64,000 nt of DNA from Liolophura sinensis. Lineage: Eukaryota; Mollusca; Polyplacophora; Chitonida; Chitonidae. Both the position numbers and the translations under genes were made by a program. How positions within the stretch are numbered: position 1 is the stretch's first letter; each line of letters begins with the position of its first letter. Below are positions 38,091 through 50,161 of this stretch, piece by piece. The notes under the pieces are model-generated. The model was not told where the DNA came from. It ran no database searches and worked only from the letters and a program-made list of their open reading frames with translations. The stretch covers positions 25,495,704 to 25,559,703 of the forward strand of contig NC_088304.1 of assembly GCF_032854445.1 (NCBI RefSeq), written 5' to 3'.

Positions 38091-38150
38091 GCAACCCAAT
38101 CAGACAACGTAAACAAGCTTGCAACCCAATCAGACAACGTAAACAAAGGT
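38091..38150. repeat. 30-bp tandem duplication
   Basis: 'gcaacccaatcagacaacgt' plus 'aaacaa' recurs at 38091 and 38121, nearly identical. Confidence 0.9.
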
Positions 38151-38589
38151 GCAAAACATCCACCGGATTATTTTCAGGTAAGATGTTTCGATGGAATGAA
38201 GACCATAAATGTTTTCTAGTGTAGGACCCTCTTTGTTCAAGACATCTAGAAATATAGTCGCCTCACTAATTTGTGAGAAGTTCACATTGGGCTATCCCAA
38301 GTCGTTTCAATTAGGACATTGCTCCTTATAACCAGAACACGCATACTCGGTCCAAAAATTTTCTATGCAATAAAGTTTGCACCATTTTAATAACGTTTGA
38401 AAGAAAAAGATTATCCAAGTACATCCTACAGTAATATTCGCTTTAGGTGTCCTCGGAATACGTATTCACAGAATAAATTACACGTTACATGATGTACACG
38501 GACCACTTGACACTTGTTGAATGCGTTGAGTAATTGCATGCATGCTCTGCATGTTCTGCATGCTCTGATTTGTCAGTTTTGTGTGTCAT

Positions 38590-38975
38590 TTTGCAAAATA
38601 ATTAAAGACGTACAGCATAGAGAGTTAAACAAGGCAAGGGACGACAGCATGACAGCTGACAAATACTCGCACGTAACCGGTGAAACACGGCTGTGGTCAA
38701 TATACCTGAGTCAGAGTTTTGTTCTAGCTGCTCACGTAAATGCATAAATAGTGGCAATTTAAACGCCCCTTAGCACCATGGCAAAAGCAGAATTAAGTAA
38801 AAAAAATGCAGTGATGTTAATTGCAGTTTATTAGATGTCACTGGTCTGGAACTACTCAAAATGTGTGTTGTCGTCGCATTTAACGAACAATCACATTAAA
38901 ACAATGCAAAGAGACCAGGCCGCAGGGATGCTTAGTCCAACAGCAGAGTCCTGCTTGATACAGGAATACAATATA
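38590..38975 (+). repeat. Dispersed element D48, long copy
   Basis: It starts with 'aattaaagacgtacagcat' and the 48-bp head, then 'taaccggtgaaa', 'cctgagtcagagttttgtt' and 'aaatgcataaatagt'. The longer 3' part ('gcagtgatgttaattgcag', 'gaccaggc', 'gggatgcttagt') is shared with 45.9 and 46.7-46.8 kb. This copy best defines the element's 5' boundary together with the minus copy near 63.2 kb. Confidence 0.8.
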
Positions 38976-38999
38976 ACTAAAAAGATACAGGACAGACAG

Positions 39000-39150
39000 T
39001 GAAATCAGTGCAGCGACGACAGTGTGATAGCTGACATATGATCACACCTAACCGGTGAAATATAGCCGTTTGTCAATTTACCTCAGTCGGGGATTTATTC
39101 TAATTTTTCATGTAAATGCATAAATAGTAGCAATTTACACGCCCCCTAGT
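39000..39150 (+). repeat. Dispersed element D48, copy
   Basis: It has 'gcagcgacgacagtgtgatag', here shown by positions 39008-39028, then 'cctaaccggtgaaatatag', 'tcaatttacctcagtcgg' and 'acacgccccctag'. It ends next to the mariner relic. Confidence 0.85.
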
Positions 39151-39309
39151 CACACTTAAACCATTGCAATCGTTCACTCGTTCAGTCTTAACGGCTTTAC
39201 GACGTGATTCCAAGGCGGATGTTAAACGAACGAAATCGGGCGGCATCATGAGGTCGCGAGGCGGATGCTTTCTCAAAGAAACAACCCATGAACAATACAA
39301 TAATAAACT

Positions 39310-39780
39310 GAGAGCGGACGAATCATGTTTCCCTCTTTCCCCTTTAGATGGGGCGTCAACGCGTGAATGGGGCGTCGTCGGGGTGAGAATTACTTTGACG
39401 ACAGTGTTGTCGAGAGAAACCGTTTTGGCGGCAGGTGAGCCATGGTGTGGGAATGTGTCACATTTCGCCGTCGTACCTCTCTTGCTGTTGATGATACCTT
39501 GAATGCTGCAGGTTACCGAGACCAAGTCCTTCAGCCCTCTGTCGTCCCTTTCCTGCAGCCTCACGGTCCCGGGTTCACATTTCAGCAGGACAATGTCTTC
39601 CCCACATGGCTTGGGTGAACAGGGCACTTTATGGATGCAAACAACCATCATGTGGACCCTTGGGAACCAGATTCACCTGATTTATCACCTACCACCTGGG
39701 ACAAAATGGGCCGACGCTTGAGACGGCAGCGAGGCCAGCCGCAAAACGTTGACGCAATGGTTAGAATATATAGAGGATAT
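39310..39780 (+). pseudogene. Tc1/mariner transposase relic
   Basis: This is a broken DDE transposase of the Tc1/mariner superfamily, which normally cuts and pastes its own element between inverted repeats at TA sites. In three shifting frames one sees the first catalytic block ('DESCFPLSPLDG'), then 'WGRRGENYFDD' and 'ERNRFGG' with an in-frame TGA, 'GYRDQVLQPSVVPFLQP', the second catalytic block 'FTFQQDN', and near 39650-39730 'PDSPDLSP' (third D) with 'WDKMGRRLRR'. The order and motifs fit the family. Frameshifts and stops make it inactive. The N-terminal DNA-binding part is not recognisable. It differs in sequence from the transposase at 60 kb, so it is a separate lineage. Confidence 0.88.
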
Positions 39781-39789
39781 TACACAATA

Positions 39790-39912
39790 AAGGCTGGATA
39801 TCATAAATATTTTTCGAGTGAGTGTGAAAATGATTACCCACGAGGCGTGAAGCGTCGAGTAGGTTATCATTTCGCACCTTTCATTCGAAAAATATTTATG
39901 ATATACAACCTT
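39790..39912. repeat. Long imperfect inverted repeat
   Basis: Outer arms 39790-39821 and 39881-39912 pair almost completely ('tatcataaatatttttcga' core). The inner parts pair with small gaps up to a GC-rich centre 'cgaggcgtgaagcgtcga'. It looks like a fold-back or MITE-type element and sits directly after the mariner relic. Confidence 0.85.
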
Positions 39913-40814
39913 CACTGTGAAATATTCTATTTATTATTTATATTTTGACAATATCGTGATTTTGTGTATTTCAGAGTCTTGTGTATATGGCGTGAGGTCG
40001 CACATGACGTCTGGTGTGACGTCGTATCTTGTGGCATGACGTAAGAAATGTTAAATCTGACTGAGCTTGTATTATGCCTTTATTAGGTTAAGCTCCGATT
40101 GAAACGCCATAATACAAAATGTTTCGTTGTGACGTCAGGGATCGAGTAATTATTAAAAGTGATCTCTAACTCTAGCTAGTGATACAATTTTTATCAGTGA
40201 ATGAAATCCTGACATTTCACCTTCATATAAATAATAAAAAATAAAGACGTACAAGATAGAGAATAAGACCAGGACCCGCTTGTAATCGATTGTAGACCCT
40301 ACAGTTGAGTTTACAGTTGATTGTAAAAATAATTTACGCCGCTTGCACAAAAGAATTGTAAGGCGACTGTAATTTTTTGAAGTTATAATCGCGATCGTAG
40401 ATCAAATTTGACTCGCACATGAAGGTGGCCTGGGTAAATTGACAATGTACCGGTCAATAACTTGTGTTTTTTTTTTTAAAAAGAGTACTACATTATAATG
40501 ATTCAGCAGTTAGCAACAACATGTTAACAAATGTTCGTAACATCCTTTTAAGACAATTACTTGCACATTTGTTCAAACCGAATCGAATAGGACTAATTAA
40601 GAGTTTATCTAAGGCAAGTATTTGTGCTTAACATTAATTTTGGGGCAATTGTAAATATTTAGAACAGGGTCGACCTGATTGTAATTTTTGATGGTACTTT
40701 CAACCATTGTAGCTCACAGTCCCTTCGCGCAAGAGGGTGTCAATGGTAAACTATGGCTACGATCGAGATATTAGTTATTTACAATTATCTTAGGCTTACG
40801 ATTCCTTTGTGCAT

Positions 40815-40980
40815 GCGGCTCCAGAGCAGCAATGACAGTGTGATAGCTGGCAAATAGTCACATATAGGAAATACAGCCTCTTGTCAATTTACCTTAGGCA
40901 GGGTTTTCTTCTAACTGTTCAAGTAAATGCATAGATAGTAGCTATTTACATGCCCCTAGCACCATGGCGCAAGGACAATC
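40815..40980 (+). repeat. Dispersed element D48, copy
   Basis: It has 'gagcagcaatgacagtgtg', 'ttgtcaatttaccttaggc', 'aaatgcatagatagtag' and 'gcccctagcaccatggcg'. The first part of the 48-bp head is missing. A short head-only fragment lies at about 40238-40275. Confidence 0.8.
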
Positions 40981-41660
40981 TGGGCGGAGATTCCTCAAGT
41001 ACTCCTAACTTGTTTGGTGACTTAAATGAGACGCAGATGCACAGAAATCATTGACGTTCGTGATGGACACATCCGTCACTGAGCTTGCCAACCTTCAAAT
41101 TTACCCTTTCAGCGTCAATGACCTTGAAAACATTTTAGCGACGTGACTTGGTAGGCATTTTGTTAGGTATTGTTGTGAGATGACTATTATCTTCACCATT
41201 ATTATGAGGACGAGATTTCATGTGGTACAGTTACAACTAGCATGGTGTATTATTTGCATTCTGACCAACCCACACGCTCAGAACATTTATTCTGTCTTTC
41301 CGGCATAATTGGACACGGTCGACCGCTCCTCTTTATGTGACTATGTCCTAATTCATCCGTCCTAACATTACAAACATTTTTAGTTCTTTGATGGTGTGTA
41401 CGAAATTTTTTTAGGAAATTTATTTTCCATTAATGCAAAACGTTTATTATGTTTGAGGATTGCTAGACAAATATATCTTACAGGGCATAAATTTCGTTGC
41501 TTATTTGATCGGTGTTTAACACAAATCTAGAGTATTTTGTGAGAGCTTGTGAGTTTTACGGGTGTTGAAAGATACGCACGACAATGTTTCCAACGCGGCC
41601 AACAACTTAATGCCTTTGTAAGATAGCGAGTATATTCGGGCCGGGAGGTGGGGTGGGGGG

Positions 41661-41922
41661 CTCCGTGGTTCAGTTGGTTAGCGCGCTAGCGCAGTGTAAT
41701 GACCAAGGAGTCTCTCAACAATGCGGTCGCTGTGAGTTCAAGTCCAGCTCATGCTGGCTTTCTCTCCGACCGACCATAAGTGGGAATGTTTGCCAGCAAC
41801 CTGCGGAACCTTTCCCTCGGACTCTGCCCGGTTTCCGCCCACCATAATGCTGGCCGCCGTCGTATAAGTGAAATATTCTTGAGTACGGCGTAAAATACCT
41901 ATCAGATAATAAATAAATCAAC
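41661..41922 (+). repeat. SINE-A, full-length copy
   Basis: This is the best copy in the window. It has a tRNA-like head with A box ('gtggttcagttggttagcgc') and B box ('gttcaagtcc'), then the core 'ctcatgctggctttctctcc', 'gtgggaatgtttgcc', 'aacctgcgga', 'caccataatgctggccgccg' and the 3' end 'gagtacggcgtaaaatacc' with an (AAAT)-type tail. The Pol III promoter boxes are intact enough for transcription in principle. The matching site in unit A (near 31846) lacks it. Confidence 0.95.
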
Positions 41923-42584
41923 AGAAGTACTGAAATCGTTATTTAATGAGTACAGCTAGGCTTGCTAAAAGTAATAGGGAGGATAAGCATCGACGAAATA
42001 AATGCTTTGAGCAACAGACCAATAAGTTCAAGGCAAAGATGTTAAAAAAAAGGCGTTGGTATCGGAAGATGGAAGCAAGAGAACGTGAAAATGTAATCCA
42101 AAGTTACTCACGAAGACGTTTGTGTTCCCGTATGGATAACAACTTAACACATATGTAAGATGGTGAGTATATGCTGATAGTTTGAAGACTAAACCACAGA
42201 TTTGAAATCGTTATTAAGGAGTACAATCACGTTTGCTAAAACTAATAAGATAAATCATAAATGACTCTAAATTGCCATTAGAATTCCGACGTTATCTATT
42301 GGGAATGAAGCTACTTTTTATATATATCTGGCAAAACGATAAGCGCAGACTGTTGTGCCAAATGCCCTTGGTTCAAACCCATTTGGGTCGTCCCGCTGTC
42401 AGTGGCGCTGTAATAATATAAGGTAGGGTAGATTAAATGTAGCCTTCTACGCTTTAAAGGTTTGTAGTTATGATATGCTCTTGATGATATTGGCGGGTTA
42501 ATGGTGAGATGAATGCATACGAGAAGAATACAGCCGGCTTTATAACTGTGATTATAATTATTTTTAGATGGCTATCATACTTTC

Positions 42585-42745
42585 ATATTTCGTAAGCATT
42601 TGCTATTATTTATGCACGTACATGAACAGTTGGAATAAAATCCTGACTGAGGTAAATTGACAAGAGGCCGTATTTAACCGGTTATGTGTGACAATCTGCC
42701 AGCTTTGACACTGTCGGGAATGTTCTGGTCTTACTGGCAATGCTG
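42585..42745 (-). repeat. Dispersed element D48, minus-strand copy
   Basis: Read on the minus strand it has the head end 'aagaccagaacattcccg', 'taaccggttaaata', 'tcaatttacctcagtcagg' and 'catgtacgtgcataaata'. It lies within unit B. Confidence 0.8.
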
Positions 42746-44440
42746 TTCGTCTTGAGTTACATTTACATGTCCAAATATGCAGTGTCCTTGTGTTTAGACA
42801 ACATAAGAGTAAGAGTACCATCATTTCACCTAATCATCATGTCCATTCAGTCCTATAATACGAAGCCTCTGCCGTCCACAAATTCTACCGTTGGCATAAG
42901 ATCCAATCCAAACATTTATGACGCTCACATAATGTTGTATTTCCAAGCTTTTTTTTTTGACATGGTCATAGATAGCGATCGTTATTTTACACAGGGATTT
43001 CTAGAACAGGCCTATTTCCGGTCTTTTCTAAAGCAAAGTCACGCGAATAGGATTGGTTTATGTTGGTATCTCCAGAGAGTCATCGATTAAGCTCCTAATC
43101 GAACAACCCAAGAAAAAAATCATTATGCTAAAATTTATGCCAGACTGTGTATGTTATTTCCCGTCAACTTAGACTTCAGCATAGGACACGTCTTTCTTGT
43201 GGAAAAGACCAAATGTTTTTTGTGATGATTTGACCTAACGTGGACAAGCTGATTACGGTGTTGGAACTTTTCTACATCTCTTGCCGACAGGAAAGACGAA
43301 AGCTCGTTAACTGCCATGGAAACCCCGGACGTGGTATTAGAACAGGGTTGTATAACACCGTGCCTCATATAATCAATCTTCCCTCGATAAATATCCAGAC
43401 ATCTTAAAAAGGCTTTAAAGGAATTAAACCTTTGCAAGCGGATTGTAGTATGTAGACGTGTACACGTCTTCGAATGCAGGCAATAATCTTCACTGTTACA
43501 AAGACATTTGTCAGAAACTTAAATGGGAGTTTTGAAATTTAATCTATCAACATAACTTCTGTAGGCAAAGAATCCCCACCCTACTCCCACCCCGCCTCAA
43601 GCACTCTTTCACTGAGGTGTCATTCGACCGGATTTCTTTTCCTTTAAAACTAGATTCTGGCAAGTGCAATACATCATGCATACTTTTATACCTTTTCAAA
43701 GCTTTGTGCAACAGAGCTATATTCACCGTTGCCTGTGGCGGTAATTTCATCTAGTTCTACAAGTATAATCCAAATTTTACTATATTCAGTCCTCTTGACA
43801 ATGCTGAACTAATACCGGTTTCACTTGACGTACTGGGGTCAATCGGACTAAGTTCGTCCTGTCCGTGTAAAGTTCTTTTATGACGCAAGAGTACTTGGAA
43901 AATTCACAAAATTTTCTCCATTACCTGAGAGTTTATTGAACAAATACTTTCTGCAATAAATTGGACATCGTGTGGTTATCTTTATCATACGTCGGAGATG
44001 ACTATAGAGGGTACTATGTTTTACGAGCCTGCTATGTTCCTCTCATCGCTGTTCATAAATAATAAATCAACAGGTGAATTAATATTTATATTGTATTGAT
44101 AGGCAACAATGCCGATACAACGGCAGACAACTTGGAGAAACTCAGGCGAGACCAAAGTATTAAACGACATGTCATGGCTCTAATTAACAGGAGACGTATT
44201 CCCGTTTTTGTGCCATATTGCGGTGTTGATCTCTTAGACGTGTGCGGGCGATGTAAGTCCGCACGACATGCAATGCATTAGGTCTTTCCGGAAATTGGAG
44301 ATGTTTTCAGGAGGGATTCCTGAGGCGGGGGTGAGGGTGTGCACAAAGCTAAACACGGGAATTGGCCAATGCGTAACTCAAAAAAATCTTTCGGCTTTGG
44401 CAAATACACCCAACTGTATAGATCATCCCAGTCTTATATT

Positions 44441-45670
44441 TTGTGTATAAGTTATTTGTTGTCACTCTCAGTATTATGTTAGTATTGTCTAATCGACTGT
44501 TTCTTTCCAGCAAAACGCCTGATGTTGGTTATTGTCATGCTGTGGTTATATATCTACATACATGTAGGCCTATATAGTACGAAAGCCTTCCAACACCACA
44601 AATCATTTGCGATATGTTTTTCTTCGCGTAGCGTTAAACCTAATCACTTGTATTCAAATAAAGCCTCCAATCAGGGTATTACGATCTAGACTGAACACAT
44701 GTGTCACAGGAAACCTCATTAGTATGCAGTGCCGGTGGTCCATGCAATACAATATCGGACACATGGCAAAAAAATGCAATAACAGATTTAATCGAATTAA
44801 ACGTCTTTGAGGCACATCTGAATCGGGTCAAAAATGTTTACCCGTGGCTCATTTGGTCATTTACATTTGATCACATGATCATGCTGTTCCTTCATGCGTA
44901 AATATCTTTCTTTTTGATGCCTTGTCGGTAACGATGCGACAACAGAGATGTTTCTAGGTCACCCAATGGGTGACATTCTCTTAAACTTAGGATTTTCCTC
45001 AACGTCTAAATTGAAGGATATATACTTCGTAACATACACACCTCTCGACTCGCTTCAAAACACTCGACCTTGGCGACACAGTTTAAAAGAAGGGGTTCTT
45101 TGGAAGTTCGCAGCTCTTCCTGTTATCTCTCTGTCAAGTTTATAGAACGCGGGCGAAAATGCAGTCAGACGAATTCATAAACCAGACAATATTGTAAATA
45201 CACAGAAATATATACGATATTTAACAAGAAGTTTAGAAAAGAAGTAACCAGAAATTGATTTGCCGCCAAAATGCTTCACCATCTGCTGTCGATGAGAAGT
45301 CGATTTTTTTCCAGAGGCTAGTTATTGTCACCGGATATGAGAATGTGTCCAGACTGGCGGCAGACTGGAAGACGGTTATTTACTTTCTGACTTTTAATAT
45401 CTAATGAATGTGTAGAATGCTAAAAAGGTTATGGCGCCTCGTTCTAAAATTTAAACTCTTTCACATTTACTGTACTACACTATCGCTTCGAGAGCGGAAA
45501 CATTTAGTAATACTTGGAGAGGAAACAATTCCGCCTGCCGTCAGGTGATCACAGATCTTGACAGATCTAGATTTGGGCACTTACCGTATGTTCCAACGAA
45601 TTTGTTACTTAGTTTTATTGCACTGAAAGGGCATGGCGAGGTCTATGGGTGGGAGAAACTCAGCAGAATT
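44441..45670. other. Unassigned DNA
   Basis: No gene or repeat recognised. Short open frames lack domain or splice support. Confidence 0.4.
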
Positions 45671-45674
45671 AATA

Positions 45675-45935
45675 TAATGGAAGACTTAGAGTATAGATAG
45701 TAAAATCAGAGCAGCGATAACAGTGTAATAAATGACAAATACATGATCACAGGTAACTGATGAAATACTGCCTCTTGCCAATTTTCTTCAGTCATGGTTT
45801 TATTCTAACTGTTCATATAAATGCATAAATAGTAGTACATCACACGCACCATGGGTTGAGCAGGATTAGGTAAAAAAATGCAGTGATGTTAATTGCAATA
45901 TATTAGACGCCACTGTTCTAAACCTATCTTGAACG
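45675..45935 (+). repeat. Dispersed element D48, copy
   Basis: It has head 'gtaaaatcagagcagcgat', 'ggtaactgatgaaatac', 'cttcagtcatggttttatt', 'aaatgcataaatagtag' and the extended 3' part 'gcagtgatgttaattgcaa' shared with 38.8 kb. Confidence 0.85.
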
Positions 45936-46544
45936 TCCGACGTCAAGTGTTTAGGAACTTTGTTCTTCTGCGAGGCAGGAGTTTTCATTTTCACTCTCGT
46001 AATAGATTATCGCTATCTCGTGAAGGCGTGATTCACAATACGTGGCTTTATTCTGTTTGCTTGTGAACCTTTGTGCGTACACATGCTGGCTTCCAATGTC
46101 CTCTTGATATCTGGTTTCGCATTCCACAGCTTGGTCTTTATTCCATTACGATGCTATCACTCTGATCAAGCTCCACTTGATGTCAGAAACACAATTTCTC
46201 GATACCGTGATAATTGGATTGTCTGTGGACGAGTAACTCAGCTAAAACAGAATGAACTATTAACCTAAGGGTACTGAGCAGATAGATATCATGGGGACAT
46301 TTGTCGATTGAGGTTAGAGAGAATATTATGTATGGATGTAAGGGATTACCATAGCTCCAGCAGATATCGATTCATACAGAGAACGAAAAAATGATAACGG
46401 AAATCAAGTTCCCAGCAAGGTGACAATCTTCTGAGTGAACCAGCATACCTCGTGACCGAGTGACTTTCTAAAATGAACACATCAAGAGCAAAAATCAAAA
46501 AAGTGAAAAAATACGTAAACCGAAACCAGGAAAAGTCGTCAAAT

Positions 46545-46845
46545 GAATGTATAAGGCGAACAGCATGGTGAGTAAATCCTGTGTGGTGACAAATGGCCCA
46601 CACCTGGCCGCTACGGCCTCTTTTCAGTTTACCTTTTTTAGGACTTTATTCTAACTGTTCATGTTAACGTTTAAACAGCAGCAAATCGCACGCCCTCCAC
46701 CATCATGGCGAGCAGAATTAGGTAACAAAACAATTACTCAAAATGCTGTGTTGTCACATGTAATATGCAATAAAACAACGCAATGGAACCAGGCTTCGGG
46801 GATGCTTAGTTCACCTGCAGTCATGCACCATCTCCAAGGCGTTTG
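46545..46845 (+). repeat. Dispersed element D48, diverged copy inside unit C
   Basis: It has 'cgaacagcatggtgagtaaa', 'cctcttttcagtttacc', 'actttattctaactgttcat', 'gcacgccctccaccatcatg' and the extended 3' part 'aaccaggcttcggggatgc'. Confidence 0.75.
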
Positions 46846-47744
46846 GTTTGGCCATTAATCTAATTCTACCGTATCTATTTATTGCTTAAGGTGATAATTA
46901 TTTGCATCATAAAGCTTTTTATGATATTCCACTACAACCAGTGTACCAGCATTTCCACATTACAGAATACAGTCATCATGTTTCATTGCCGTCAGCGTTG
47001 TTGAATTCCATGCATAGCAGTGTAGTGACATTGTGCTCCAGTATTTCAGTATAAGAATCTATACACATTGGTTTCCATTTCCATTCTTATTCCAAAATTT
47101 CCACACACATCTGATCAAATCAAAAGCACAAAAGGAGACTCTATCGGCCAAAACCTGCATCAGTTTAATACAGAACCACAATAATCCACATATTCCACTC
47201 TTTCAGGTATGATTTATATTTCACTCGTTTGAATGTACGGGGCTGTCTACAACAATCGTCTGAAATGAATTCTGGGAGCTTGACCTAAATTCACAACCTG
47301 CCAAAGTCGATTCTAGTCCTTAGTATGTCATGCTTTGGACTGTAATTTCCTTAGCACTATTATGCTAGAAAATTGAGCGTGATATGAACTGAAGTTTAAC
47401 CCCTGAAGGCGAAGACCCAAGCGCCTGTCGTAGATAATTAGGTTAGACAGACGAGATAATCTTGTGGAGAAAACAGAAAACCATTAGTGCCATCAACGAA
47501 CAGCAGGTCCGCCTACTTCTGACCATCTGTCGGTAAATCAAATATCAATTTTTGTAATAACCTTTTGGAGAAAGCTCACGGTAAATGAAATATCAATTTT
47601 TATAATAACCTTTTGGCCAAAGCTCACGGTTACTTTCTTGAACTATGGGAAATGAGGTATTTGACGACATCGATCTTGACAACCAACAGATCTGGACAAA
47701 ACACATGCATGTATTCATCGTGACTATCTTAAAAATCATACATA

Positions 47745-47882
47745 ATATTGCAAAGCCTGGGTTAATCCCTTGCTTCAGCCCTGTTTTCATACTTATATAC
47801 TTTCTTAGTTCTTTGGTAGTTTGTGTTATACATCGTTTTGGCAACTGCCCTTGCGATTTGTCTGTTTCGACGCATAGATAGG
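47745..47882 (+). repeat. Diverged PLE 3'-flank module, copy 4
   Basis: It aligns with 7085-7200 around 'tcgttttggcaac' and 'ccttgcgatt', but with many substitutions. It lies between blocks of unit C in a position different from units A and B. Confidence 0.45.
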
Positions 47883-49295
47883 TCGGAAGGTATAGGTGTT
47901 GTTTGAATGAACTTTTAACATTTAAATAAAAGTTACTCTAAACTGCTTGGTTAAAAGACACGTGACAACGTGAAACGTGAAAAGTCACGTGACAACCGGA
48001 TTTATCTGTCAAAATAAAAAGTGGTCCACTTAGTGAAACATTTACAGGGCTACCGGAACATCTGAATGTTGTGATAGAAATTGAATTAAATACTAACACA
48101 CGGTATGGTAATATTGCCATCCTGGCAAAAGGATGCTTGCAGTCCCCTCTATTATCTCTAAAGCTTTTGCCATTTCAACTTTTGTTTTGCCATTCGAAAC
48201 TTTGTCTAATAGAAGTGGCAATTATTTCTTAAGCATCTGGCCACAGTCGCTCGGTCAAGAATGCTTCCGAGAGTAATACAGCAATGATTGCCATAACCTT
48301 CATCATTAATGTCGAATTGTCGTTTTGAGGATTGTTAAAAACTTATTTCAATGTTGAAATCAACCTTGGGCTAAATATCCTTGGAAGAAGGAAAACATTT
48401 GAACATAATTCCATTTTTAGATAACTGTCTTTGAGTCTGTGCTAGCACATATTTAAAGAAAGCCATTGCGCGTTTTCTTTGCGCGTATTTCAAAACGCCC
48501 ACTGTTTTGATGTCCTGCTGTCAGAATGTTTTGTATCATATCATGCCTGTGTCGTCACTTCTCACCTTGACGAAACTCTAAATACAGAAGGACTGCTAAA
48601 GCTTTATATTCGTACATGCCACTTTCGTGATTTGACGCAGACGATGTTAAATGGTGGACACCTATAAGGAAAATAAGTACCGATGCGACTCCTCGCGACG
48701 TATTGTTCTGGCAGACGCTAAACTCCAGTTACAGATTTACCCAGAATGAAGTCCACATTTAGCTGTCAGCGTTGATGAGGTCTGTCTGGCTTAAAATGGC
48801 GGTGTGACAGATCGACCGTTAAGCGCGTCTTATTCCCCATTCATTTCTATCGGTCTAGACCCAGAAACATCATTATTGAGAAACCAAAATCTAACACGGT
48901 CGTCAAAATTGTGAAACTTTGCCACAACGAGACACAACAGTGATTGGCAGCAGAGAATGACAATGTCGAATTAGGTGCAACTGAAACCAATAAGACAGGT
49001 TAACGGTCAGTCAAGGATCATCTCTTTACTTGGCAGAAAGCTTCCAGAAAAGACGTTAAAAACTACCTTAAAACTAGAACACAAAACATACGCGTCACTC
49101 ATCCATCAAAACCTCTTTTTACGTATTGACCAATTAATACATAATTCAAAGAATATAATAGCAAAGTTTGAAATAAACTGTGCTTGTCTTAATTGTGTCT
49201 TTCATTACATTAACATTTGTGATTTAAATGTTTCCAAACTGTTATAGGAAAGAAATGTTCACGCCTTTGCGAGTCCAAACCAAGTTGTTTCTGTC

Positions 49296-50160
49296 AAAGA
49301 AATAGCTAGCACAGTATGACATTATTTTGACACGGGGGAATTTGGACATTTCCTTCTTTGATTTCTGTGCTGATCAGTTTTTTATCCGTTAACCTATTTT
49401 TTACTTTACTGATACGTTCAATGGCTGATTTATAACCTGATGAAAATGGTGGAATATATCGTCCACAGAAATCGTGATCTCAATGGCAACCCTACTCAGG
49501 ATTTAATTTATATATCTATTTGTTTGATTGATGTTTTACGTCGTACTCGATAAAATTTTACTTATACTATTTATGCCGTGGCTGAGAGCCCGGGCGCTTT
49601 TTTTAATGACTCAGGTCGTGATTCTGCCGTCGTGACGGAAATTGTTTTGGTCTTCACGTCACCTGATAAGCATGCTGGTCTTGACCGGTAGCCACCGTGT
49701 CCACGCTTGTAGCGGACAAAAGAAGACTCATCATCACTTGCAGATTTTATAATATAGATTTCGGTATACGGAATAGCGGAATGTGTATCGTATTGCATTC
49801 AGAGTTCAGAATAGCCACATCTCATGTAATCATAAGACGGTGGAAGAATCCATGATTACGGCCTCAAGGGAACTGCTATGTAAGACATAGCATGTAAGAC
49901 ATAGCATGTAAGACATCTGTATAGGGTGTAAAGTCAGTGCGGACGTGGATGTAAATACTTTACGGTTATATAACACAGCTATACCCTCAAGTTGAGAGAA
50001 AATCAATGCGACTCAAAACGTTATGTCGTTTTCATATTGTTAAAAAATACCTGGACACATTTTCCACACCGTTTAAGAATCTTACAGTGATGCTTTTCGT
50101 CCAGTCTTACTGTTTATCTGACAAAATTTTTTTCCCGGCTGAAAATCTGTTAATTTACCA
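49296..50160. other. Mostly unassigned DNA with a SINE-A tail
   Basis: A minus-strand SINE-A 3' end lies at about 49515-49565 ('ttgattgatgttttacgtcg'). A 14-bp unit ('agacatagcatgta') is repeated about three times at 49877-49917. No gene recognised. Confidence 0.5.
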
Positions 50161-50161
50161 A

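Larger units (their letters stand above)
33985..38150 (+). repeat. Segmental duplication unit B, first part
   Basis: It starts at 'cttgatgaagtgatttcatc', matching unit A at 25546. It contains a PLE 3' fragment, SINE-like tails near 36461-36490 and 36690-36735, a 57-bp palindrome and a 30-bp tandem duplication. No gene recognised. Confidence 0.7.
41200..44440 (+). repeat. Segmental duplication unit B, second part
   Basis: It matches 31440-33980 block by block. Compared with unit A it has a SINE-A insertion (41661-41922), an extra internal copy of the short block around 'agttactcacgaagac' (42100-42260 repeats the 41540-41980 theme) and a minus-strand D48 copy at 42585-42745. No preserved gene. 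Confidence 0.72.
46075..49295 (+). repeat. Segmental duplication unit C
   Basis: Blocks match units A and B in order. 46090-46430 matches 28570-28980 and 36070-36460 ('ttgatatctggt', 'gcattccacagcttgg', 'ctctgatcaag'). 47190-47640 matches 29527-29900 and 36985-37350. 48750-49290 matches 30800-31340, with 'cacatttag', 'gatgaggtc', 'ggcttaaaatggcgg' and 'aagcgcgtctta'. The second part of the unit (matching 31.4-33.9 kb) is absent. Confidence 0.7.

Noticed and set aside
41661-41740. A genuine tRNA gene on the plus strand
   Set aside because: Good A and B boxes, but the sequence continues into the SINE-A core and no acceptor-stem partner is present.
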